Origin: Acidobacteriota bacterium
GTDB taxonomy: Bacteria > Acidobacteriota > Terriglobia > Terriglobales > Acidobacteriaceae
Length of the DNA: 64,000 bases
NCBI GenBank assembly: GCA_013289685.1
Contig: JABCZL010000015.1
Coordinates: forward strand, 1 to 64,000
Reading direction: 5' to 3'
Made by a program: the position numbers and the translations under genes. Below the pieces are notes generated by a model that was given only the letters and a program-made list of their open reading frames with translations, did not search any database and was not told the origin of the DNA. Within the stretch, counting starts at the first letter, position 1, and each line of letters begins with the position of its first letter. Below are positions 57,776-64,000 of this stretch, piece by piece.

Positions 57776-60016
57776 GTGAAAAGACAGATTTCTTTTATTG
57801 CTTGCTTTGCCGTGCTCGCACTCTTCTTCGCTGCCATTTCTGTCGCGCCGAGTGCGGCGCAGACTTCTCCGACGAAGCCTCTGACCATTGAAACCATCTA
57901 TCAGCCCGGCGGATTGGGCGGGCGCGGCCTTGAGAGTGCGGAGTGGAGTCCTGACGGCACCAAGCTCACGTATGTGCAGCGCGACGAAAAGGGAGAGAAT
58001 GGTGAGCTGTGGTACGTGGATGCGTCCACGGGCGAGAAGAAGATGCTGGTGAGCGCGGCGAAGCTGGCGTCGCTCGATCCGGACGTGAATAAAGTGAAGA
58101 ACGAGCGGGAGAAGGAGCGGCGGACGCGGTATCGCGTGGCGGCATATTTGTGGGCGCCGGATTCGAAGCATTTGATTTTCGATTCGCAGGGGCAGCTGTG
58201 GCTCTACGACTTGGGCACGGAGACCGCGGTGCAGTTTACTTCTGCGGGCGATCCCAGCGGAGATCCGAAGTTTTCGCCCGACGGCGCGCACGTGGCCTAC
58301 GTGCGCAAGCACAATCTGTATGTTCGTCCGGTGAGCGGCAAGGATGAAAAGGCGCTGACGAAGGATACCGGCGAGAATCTGTTCAACGGCGATATCGACT
58401 GGGTCTACGCGGAAGAGCTGGGCGTGCGCAGCAATTATTTCTGGTCGCCCGATAGCAAAGAGATCGTGTTTCTGCACATGGACGAGACCAAGGTGCCGAT
58501 CTATCCGATCACCGACTGGATGCCGACGCACCCCAACGTGGAGAACGAGAAGTATCCCAAAGTGGGCGATCCGAATCCGGTTGTGAAGCTGGGCGTGGTG
58601 GATGCGGACAAGGGCAAGGTGCGCTGGATTTCGCTGACCAGCGACGAGGAGTCGTATGTCCCGCGATTCGGCTGGGTGAAAGAAGGAGTGATTTGGGCTA
58701 CGCTGGTGAACCGGGCGCAAGACAAGATGCAGTTGTTCTTTATCGACGCGAAGACCGGCAAGTCGAGAGTGGTGTTCACTGAAACAACGCCCGATTCATG
58801 GATGGATTTCGAAAACACTGAGATTCCCTTCCTGAAGACCAGCGGCGGTTTTCTCTGGCGGAGCTGGCGCGACGGCAACACGCACATCTATCACTACAGC
58901 TTTGACAAGCAGAACCCGATGGCGGCCGATGCGAAGCTGGAAGGGCAATTGGAGAAGGGCGATTACGAAGTGCTGGGAATTGAGGGCGTGGACGAGGCCG
59001 CGGGCACAGTGTTTTTCGCGGCGAATAAAGACGATCCGCGGCAACGGCATATTTTTTCGGTGCAGCTGGATGGCTCGGGGTTCAAGGCGCTGACCTCGGA
59101 AGAGGGAATGCACGCTGGAAATTTCAGCGACGACGGTAAGCACTATACCCACATGTATTTTGGGCCCGAGAAGTCGCCGAGCATTTCGCTGTGCGCGGTG
59201 GGAGGATCGTGCAACCCGGTGTGGGCGGCGCGCGATGCCGTTGCCGAGTATGGGCTGCGCGCACCGAAGTATCTGGAGTTCAAAGCGGACGATGGGACGG
59301 TGCTTTACGGACGGTTGCTGCTGCCCCCGGATGCCGCGGCCAGCGGAAAGATTCCGCTGATCATTCATATCTACGGTGGGCCGGCGGGGCAGATGGTGAC
59401 GAAGTCGACGCCCGATCCCTTTGACGAGATTCTGGCGCGGAAGGGCTTTGCGATTTTCGCGGTGGATAATCGCGGAACGCCGGGGCGGGATCGCAAATTC
59501 CAGACCGCGATCCGGCATGAATTTGGGGCGGTGGAGTTGAAGGATCAGCTCACCGCGCTGGATCAGCTATTGGTGCAGTATCCGCAGCTCGATAAAGATC
59601 GCATCGCGATCTGGGGATGGTCGAATGGCGGATCGATGACGCTGTATGCGATGACGCATTCCGACCGCTTCCGCGCCGGCGTGGCTGTGGCTCCAGTGAC
59701 CGATGCGCGTAACTACGATTCCATCTACATGGAGCGCTACTTTGGACTGCTGACAGACGACAAGGCGGGATATGAACAGTCTGATGTGGCGACGGCCGCG
59801 GACAAGCTGCACGGGGCGCTGCTACTGGTCCACGGCACGAGCGACGACAACGTGCATTTTCAGAACAGCATTCAGATGATTGATGCGCTGATCAAGGCAG
59901 GCAAGCAGTTCCGGCTGATGATCTATCCCAACAAGACGCACAGCATTGCGGGGAATGACGCGAAGGTGCATCTGTACACGATGATTGTGGATCACTTTGA
60001 GCGGGAACTGAAGTAG
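57776..60016 (+). CDS. Exported dipeptidyl peptidase IV (S9B)
   Basis: A 746-aa exopeptidase. Signal peptide (QISFIACFAVLALFFAAISV), DPP-IV N-terminal propeller (about 40-490; TGENLFNGDIDWVYAEELGV contains the EE motif that binds the substrate N-terminus) and hydrolase domain. The nucleophile is IWGWSNGGSMTLYAM, where N replaces the usual Y of GWSYGG. The Asp is in VHGTSDDNVHFQNS and the His in YPNKTHSIAG. Removes Xaa-Pro or Xaa-Ala dipeptides. The start is GTG 57776, with TGAGGT upstream. Confidence 0.94.
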   Translation: MKRQISFIACFAVLALFFAAISVAPSAAQTSPTKPLTIETIYQPGGLGGRGLESAEWSPDGTKLTYVQRDEKGENGELWYVDASTGEKKMLVSAAKLASLDPDVNKVKNEREKERRTRYRVAAYLWAPDSKHLIFDSQGQLWLYDLGTETAVQFTSAGDPSGDPKFSPDGAHVAYVRKHNLYVRPVSGKDEKALTKDTGENLFNGDIDWVYAEELGVRSNYFWSPDSKEIVFLHMDETKVPIYPITDWMPTHPNVENEKYPKVGDPNPVVKLGVVDADKGKVRWISLTSDEESYVPRFGWVKEGVIWATLVNRAQDKMQLFFIDAKTGKSRVVFTETTPDSWMDFENTEIPFLKTSGGFLWRSWRDGNTHIYHYSFDKQNPMAADAKLEGQLEKGDYEVLGIEGVDEAAGTVFFAANKDDPRQRHIFSVQLDGSGFKALTSEEGMHAGNFSDDGKHYTHMYFGPEKSPSISLCAVGGSCNPVWAARDAVAEYGLRAPKYLEFKADDGTVLYGRLLLPPDAAASGKIPLIIHIYGGPAGQMVTKSTPDPFDEILARKGFAIFAVDNRGTPGRDRKFQTAIRHEFGAVELKDQLTALDQLLVQYPQLDKDRIAIWGWSNGGSMTLYAMTHSDRFRAGVAVAPVTDARNYDSIYMERYFGLLTDDKAGYEQSDVATAADKLHGALLLVHGTSDDNVHFQNSIQMIDALIKAGKQFRLMIYPNKTHSIAGNDAKVHLYTMIVDHFERELK

Positions 60017-60017
60017 G

Positions 60018-60062
60018 GCAGTTGCCAGTTGCCAGTGGCCGGTAGCCAGTTGCCAGTGAAAA
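60018..60062. repeat. Rep-H tandem repeat GCCAGTTGCCAGT
   Basis: Four or five units of GCCAGTT(G) run directly after the DPP-IV stop codon. Relatives are at about 19278-19315. Confidence 0.8.
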
Positions 60063-60090
60063 CGGGTGGGGCTCGGCGGACTACGCCGCT

Positions 60091-60480
60091 TTATTTGTGC
60101 CTGCCGGAACCTTTGCGCGGACCTTCCTTGGTAGGACTGCTCTCTTTGGTCGAACTGTCTTTCGAGGAGCTTTCCTTCGACGCGCTGTCTTTCGACGAAG
60201 AATCTTTCGAGCCGCTATCCGACTTTGGTTTCTCGTCCTTCTTTTCTTTATCCTTGTCTTTCGACCCGGAATCGCCGCCCGAGGAGCCCGGCGAAGAAGA
60301 CTTCTTCGCGTAGTCGGTGACGTACCAGCCGGAGCCTTTGAACTGGACAGCGGGGGCGGAGATCATCTGCTCGACCTGGCCGCCACATTCGGGGCACTTT
60401 TTGACCATCTTGGCGGAATACAACTGGATTTTTTCGAAGCGGTGGCCGCACTTCTTGCATTCGTATTCGTAAAGGGGCAT
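60091..60480 (-). CDS. FmdB-type zinc ribbon protein with low-complexity tail
   Basis: A 129-aa protein. The FmdB zinc ribbon MPLYEYECKKCGHRFEKIQ and KKCPECGGQVEQMISAPA (two Cx2C) is standard and is followed by FKGSGWYVTDYAKKSS. The rest is a Ser/Lys/Asp-rich tail (DKDKEKKDEKPKSDSGSKDS). The function of the family is unclear; a transcriptional regulatory role has been suggested. Convergent with DPP-IV. Confidence 0.92.
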   Translation of the reverse strand: MPLYEYECKKCGHRFEKIQLYSAKMVKKCPECGGQVEQMISAPAVQFKGSGWYVTDYAKKSSSPGSSGGDSGSKDKDKEKKDEKPKSDSGSKDSSSKDSASKESSSKDSSTKESSPTKEGPRKGSGRHK

Positions 60481-61104
60481 GAGTGTGAGACGGTTGTGAG
60501 GACAACTGCGTCATGTTGATTCTAGGGGCGGCCGTTGGGCGCCGTCAATTTTGGTAGCGGGGATATACCGTGAGGGAAAAATTGTCGACCCCCTTGGGCG
60601 CCCCGGAGCCCCCGGTTTTGGCCGTCATCGGGGTGGAGCGTACGCGCAGCGTAGCGGGCGTCAAGCTCTACAATTTCGGAGTCAGGTTTGAGGCGAGTAG
60701 GCGCGCTGGAGCTGCTACATTATCGAGGTCAAGAATGTAATTCGCCCCTGGTGAGTGGCCATCCCCCGCGCTTCGCTTTGGAACATTTCCGCCGTAATCG
60801 CCCAAATCAAAGCGGATCCCAGGAGGCGGAGAGCGGGCGAACGCGAGCGTCATCGTTGGGCGTTGGCGCTGGAGCGCGGGAGAACGGCGCCGCCTACCCC
60901 CACCCCCCGGGGAGGAAGAGACCCGCGATGGTGAATTCCGCCCTGGGATTTCGAGGGCAAATTCTCGAATCGCGATACCCCCTCGACCCTCTCGGCTCCC
61001 TGTTGGTGGCGTGCGTGAACGTGAGGCGGGGAAAACGGAGCGTGGGGGCACTCCAACCACGCTAGCAGGCCGCTCGCAACGTCCTTTCAAAAGGTGCCCG
61101 CCTT
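60481..61104. other. Gene-less 624-bp region
   Basis: Open frames on both strands are of biased composition and do not look like proteins. The region begins with the left arm of the long inverted repeat (60560-60594), and GCTCTACAATTTCGGA at 60665-60680 recurs in the right flank (62674-62689). GAGAGCGGGCGAACGC near 60831 also has a relative near 62718. Confidence 0.65.
60560..60594. repeat. Left arm of a 2.3-kb-spaced inverted repeat
   Basis: GGGGATATACCGTGAGGGAA continuing to GTCGACCCCC. It is the reverse complement of 62807-62841 at 33 of 35 positions by my count. Confidence 0.85.
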
Positions 61105-62340
61105 TTACGGCGTCACTTCAAACACAACGCCGTTGTTCGAGATGCCGCCTGAGCTTAGCGAACCATAGACGTTCCCTTGTCCATCTACGACCACAGGCGA
61201 GAGGGATGGATAATAGCCGTCACCGCTGCTTGGCATAAATCGATGGAGGATTCTCTCGTTCCAGGTGCCACTGGAGCTCGGAACCAACTCAAACACTGTC
61301 CCGTAGTGAGCACCTCCCTGATTGGTCGTGCCATAGATCTTGCCGGAGTTACTCAGCGTCACTCCAGCATCTGGGTAAATTCCATCGTGGGGTCCGGCGA
61401 AGTTATGCAGGATCTTCTCCGTCCAGGTTCCATTCGAACCGGGTACGAACTCGATGACGCTCCAGGTCGAAGTGCCAAAAACGTTGCCTGAGCGATCGAT
61501 GGCCATCGGGCCACCGTAACCATATGAGCCATCGGCGCCGCCTTTATAAATGTGCAGGATCTTGTCGTTCCAGCTTCCCGTGGCTCTCCGCACCAACTCG
61601 AAAGCAACTCCGTACTCATCAGACCCGCCGCTCGCCATCCCGAAGACGTCGCCCACGGAGTCAACTGCTAGCATTCCCCCGTAGGGGGCGATGCCGTCAG
61701 ACCCTCCCGAAAAAGTGTGCAAGACTTTCTCAGTCCAAGTTCCATTAGGTCCACTTTCGAGCTCAAACACACCGCCGAATGTGGAATTGCCATCGGATAA
61801 GACTGCGGAGCCGAGATAGCCGTATAGGTTGCTTCCGCTGTCAATCGTCAGGCCGGACTCAAACGTCACGATGTCTGTTCCTCCAGTGAAACTGTAGATG
61901 ATCTTCTCGGACCACATTCCGTTCGATCCCGGCGAAAGCTCGAAAATTCCACCGGCGCCGTTGGTCCCACCCAGCGGTGCCATCCCATACAGGTTTCCCT
62001 TCGCATCAAAGACGAGATTTGAGGTCGGCAAGGCAACGTCTGAGGTGGAGAAAGTGAACGAGTAGAGCAGGGTCTTCGTCCATGCGCCCCCGCCCGGGCT
62101 CAATTCGAAAACCGTTCCGCCGCCGTTCGCGCCCCCACTTTCCGTTACCCCATAAAGGTTCCCCTTTGTGTCGAGAACGACCCCGCCCTGAGGGCTCGTT
62201 CCATCGGTGCTCCCAGTGAAGCTATAAATGATTTTTTCGGTCTGACCTTTCGCCTGCGGCGTCGACAGCGTTAATGCGACGATCATCGCAGTGACAAACG
62301 AAAAGATGAACCTGTGGATACTCTGTTGCATGATATTCAC
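61105..62340 (-). CDS. GloVer-repeat secreted protein
   Basis: A 411-aa exported protein. Signal peptide (HRFIFSFVTAMIVALTLSTP), then about seven repeats of some 50 residues with the core GNLYGVTESGG...GGTVFEL, e.g. GNLYGMAPLGGTNGAGGIFE, GKIYGTTNQGGAHYGTVFEL. These are the choice-of-anchor 'GloVer' tandem repeats, probably a beta-propeller on the cell surface. Some repeats are degenerate (one has WSVIEFVPGSNGTW). The binding partner is unknown. It is the only gene inside the long inverted repeat pair. Confidence 0.9.
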   Translation of the reverse strand: MNIMQQSIHRFIFSFVTAMIVALTLSTPQAKGQTEKIIYSFTGSTDGTSPQGGVVLDTKGNLYGVTESGGANGGGTVFELSPGGGAWTKTLLYSFTFSTSDVALPTSNLVFDAKGNLYGMAPLGGTNGAGGIFELSPGSNGMWSEKIIYSFTGGTDIVTFESGLTIDSGSNLYGYLGSAVLSDGNSTFGGVFELESGPNGTWTEKVLHTFSGGSDGIAPYGGMLAVDSVGDVFGMASGGSDEYGVAFELVRRATGSWNDKILHIYKGGADGSYGYGGPMAIDRSGNVFGTSTWSVIEFVPGSNGTWTEKILHNFAGPHDGIYPDAGVTLSNSGKIYGTTNQGGAHYGTVFELVPSSSGTWNERILHRFMPSSGDGYYPSLSPVVVDGQGNVYGSLSSGGISNNGVVFEVTP

Positions 62341-62862
62341 TCCGGAAATACCAAGGTAGGGAAAAGCGGAACGCCACGGAGTCTATCAGAAAAATGCGAG
62401 AAGAAGTAGTGTGCTGAATTCGTACCGCACTTCTTTAGATCAGTCTCTAAAATGCAGAAAGGGCGTTCACCCACGTGAGGCTCTCGGCCTTTACGAAACA
62501 CGCCGGAAAAAGTGTCCCAGCGTAACAAAAAAGTAAACAGGTGTTTAACGAAGTAGCACAACGCTGTTACCCCTCCCATCGCCGTAACATTTGACAAAAT
62601 TCGAAGCCCTCGATCTTGAGGATATATATCGTGACGCGATATGTTATTGGGCGCGGAGGGCGCGAGAGATTGGGCTCTACAATTTCGGACTGAGTTTGCG
62701 GGCTAAATAGCTAAGAGGGAGAGCGAGCGAACGCCCACGCGCGCGGGCGGCCAGGTCGACCACGGCACTCCAGGCTCACATCCTCAACTTAATCGCTAGA
62801 CATTTGGGGGGGCGACAATTTTTCCCTCCCGGTATATCCCCGTCAATTTTGGGAGGGGTGAT
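62341..62862. other. 522-bp gap with repeat remnants
   Basis: No gene is seen. 62626-62642 contains ATATCG-TGACG-CGATAT, a cousin of the rsmG palindromes with a different spacer. GCTCTACAATTTCGGA is at 62674-62689. The right arm of the long inverted repeat is at 62807-62841. Confidence 0.6.
62807..62841. repeat. Right arm of the 2.3-kb-spaced inverted repeat
   Basis: GGGGGGCGACAATTTTTCCC continuing to GGTATATCCCC; inverted copy of 60560-60594. Confidence 0.85.
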
Positions 62863-63429
62863 CTATCTGGCGTCCGGCCCTTGCCGCAGCCTTGCGCTGG
62901 CAGGGTTACATCCTGGGCAAGGATCGTTCTTGACGTAACGATAGAAGCGAGGTTGTCCCCGGCCGATCCAATAGGGAGCGTGGTAGTCGTCAATTCCCGG
63001 GCCCGCGCTCTTGAAGCTGAAAAAAACGTGGCGGGACGGCCGGACGACGATTCCAGCATGCCCGTGCCACACGATCAGATCGCCGGGCTGGGGGCGGGTG
63101 ACGCGTTGAAAGCCTTCGACCCCGGCGTAGAGATCGTCGGAGTCCGCGTAGGCATAGGGGAATCCCGCGCGTTCGTAAATGGCGTGAACCAGGTGAGAGC
63201 AGTCGTGCTCAGAGTATCGAGGCACCTTAGAATCGAGCGCCGCGGAAATCACGCCCATACCATCGTCTGGAGTCAGGGTGCGATTCGCTTTTCGCGAGGG
63301 GTTCCCACTCGCGCTCGGCCCCGTGTTGTTGGAAGTCTCAGCTAGGCGAGGGGCCTGCTGCGCGGAGCAGACACCTAGAGCAAGCCCACAAAGCAGGGTC
63401 GCGATCATGGGTTTTCCCGGAGTCCGCAT
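62863..63429 (-). CDS. Exported NlpC/P60 (C40) cell-wall hydrolase
   Basis: A 188-aa protein with a signal peptide (MIATLLCGLALGVCSAQQ) and an NlpC/P60 domain. The nucleophile is in YSEHDCSHLVHAIYERAGFP, and the His in GDLIVWHGHAGIVVRPS, the normal spacing for D-Glu-mDAP or D,L-endopeptidases. The tail NDPCPGCNP has two extra cysteines. No SH3 domain. ATG 63429 (MRTPGKPMIATLL) gives the natural signal peptide; the frame is open further upstream. Confidence 0.87.
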   Translation of the reverse strand: MRTPGKPMIATLLCGLALGVCSAQQAPRLAETSNNTGPSASGNPSRKANRTLTPDDGMGVISAALDSKVPRYSEHDCSHLVHAIYERAGFPYAYADSDDLYAGVEGFQRVTRPQPGDLIVWHGHAGIVVRPSRHVFFSFKSAGPGIDDYHAPYWIGRGQPRFYRYVKNDPCPGCNPASARLRQGPDAR

Positions 63430-63636
63430 GGTCCACAGTTTGATGCAGAATTCGCCTTGTGGGGAGGTTACGGATGTGCAGGGACCAGATCGCGCGAAGC
63501 AGAGCGCCGGCCGGGCTGGCATGTCATCCCAGGAAGCGTTTCGGGGCGTAGCGGGTTTCAACGATGGCGATCCAATCGCGTCGCCGAGATATTGTTGCCA
63601 ATCGACGCGCCAGTGTTGACAATTGGAGGGCCTAAC

Positions 63637-64000
63637 ATGTTAGCTCCCTTAAACCACTTCGCTTTGTACGTCGCCACCAACAGCGACTTCATCCCCGCCT
63701 TCCCGGTCGGAATTATTGCCTGCATCGTCTGCAACATGCGAAAGAGGGGCGAATTCGGCGGGTGGCTGCTCTTTTTCTATTGGCAACTTTTCTCGGGCGC
63801 GATGTTGAGCGTTTTTCTCTTTCTTAAGAATTTCCAGACGTACGTGCCAGAGAATTTCGCCACCCATGCTCCTATACATCATTGGTTCATGATCACGGCT
63901 ATTGCGACAATCGTAATTCTCGCGCTTCAAGTGGCAGTGGGCACCATGCTCATCGTCGTCCGAAGCTGGGACATGCTGCAGTTCCTGCGAATCCTGTTGG
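63637..64000 (+). CDS. Membrane protein, 5' part (runs off the window)
   Basis: An ATG at 63637 with GGAGGG eight bases upstream opens a frame that continues to the end without a stop (121 codons). Hydrophobic segments: FIPAFPVGIIACIVCNM, WLLFFYWQLFSGAMLSVFLF and MITAIATIVILALQVAVGTM, with the loop NFATHAPIHHWF. About three helices are visible; no family is recognised. Confidence 0.75.
   Translation, partial: MLAPLNHFALYVATNSDFIPAFPVGIIACIVCNMRKRGEFGGWLLFFYWQLFSGAMLSVFLFLKNFQTYVPENFATHAPIHHWFMITAIATIVILALQVAVGTMLIVVRSWDMLQFLRILL

Noticed and set aside
60668-61090. 140-aa leftward and 125-aa rightward frames
   Set aside because: Overlapping frames of biased composition in repeat-rich DNA; neither resembles a protein family.

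Overview
The window looks like a chromosomal segment of an acidobacterium, probably class Terriglobia (Koribacter- or Sulfotelmatobacter-like). This is inferred from gene content and repeat style, not from a marker-gene tree. Supporting genes are a hopanoid radical-SAM enzyme (hpnH), a PD40/TolB-propeller Ser/Thr kinase, a DUF5916 outer-membrane protein, a GloVer-repeat secreted protein and TonB receptors with carboxypeptidase-like N-termini. Base composition is GC-rich, and there is a very high density of short palindromic intergenic repeats.

Layout. 1-135 is the edge of an insertion sequence. 0.2-8.1 kb holds hpnH, a STAS anti-sigma antagonist, an S9A oligopeptidase and an ankyrin protein. 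8.5-12.5 kb is the partition locus parB-parA-rsmG, transcribed leftward. Four TGTTCCTGCAGGAACA-type palindromes (candidate parS) lie between parA and rsmG, so this part is probably near the replication origin. 13-24.5 kb carries the PD40 kinase, a GbsR/MarR-NmrA-YndJ cluster, a large hybrid histidine kinase and acidobacterial hypotheticals. 24.6-33.6 kb is rich in redox and copper functions: VKOR, a CusF+SCO1 fusion, multicopper oxidase, TonB receptor and a Cys/His-rich exported protein. 25.2-26.3 kb also has a peptidoglycan-hydrolase-like protein. 33.8-46 kb mixes housekeeping genes (EF-G, ruvB, rpmE, dusB) with a DUF5916 protein, a phosphoesterase, an orphan HicB and a small HTH/membrane pair. 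46-57.6 kb has MBL-fold, pirin, DUF1080, clpB, hsp20, an RlmI-like methyltransferase, a C4-zinc-ribbon coiled-coil protein and a DUF1624-type membrane protein. 57.7-64 kb has a DPP-IV peptidase, an FmdB zinc ribbon, a GloVer protein inside a 2.3 kb inverted-repeat pair, an NlpC/P60 hydrolase and a membrane protein cut by the window end.

Dispersed repeats are the most striking feature. At least eight families recur. Rep-A runs from TGTCATCCTGAGCGAAG through a variable hairpin to CGAAGGACCC. Rep-C is GGGTGCCCCATTTCTCGCG and its mirror. Rep-D combines GGGGCTAAAGCCCC with GAAGGGCCGCTCTTCCAC. Rep-E is GGACAGGAGTGTCCGCC or GGACAGCCGAGGGCGGC. Rep-F is built from CACGGAT units. Rep-G is CTCTGTGTTCCTCTGTGCC. 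Rep-H has GCTGAGAGCTGATAGC or GCCAGTTGCCAGT units. Most copies are intergenic, but Rep-A, C, D, E and G copies also sit in frame inside parB, parA (C-terminus), rsmG, dusB, an MBL hydrolase, a YndJ protein, an ankyrin protein and a hypothetical. They add low-complexity segments to otherwise normal proteins, reminiscent of Rickettsia palindromic elements. I regard this as the best candidate for something undescribed, followed by the parS-like cluster and a set of TATATCGA-N6-TCGATATA palindromes in the same partition locus.
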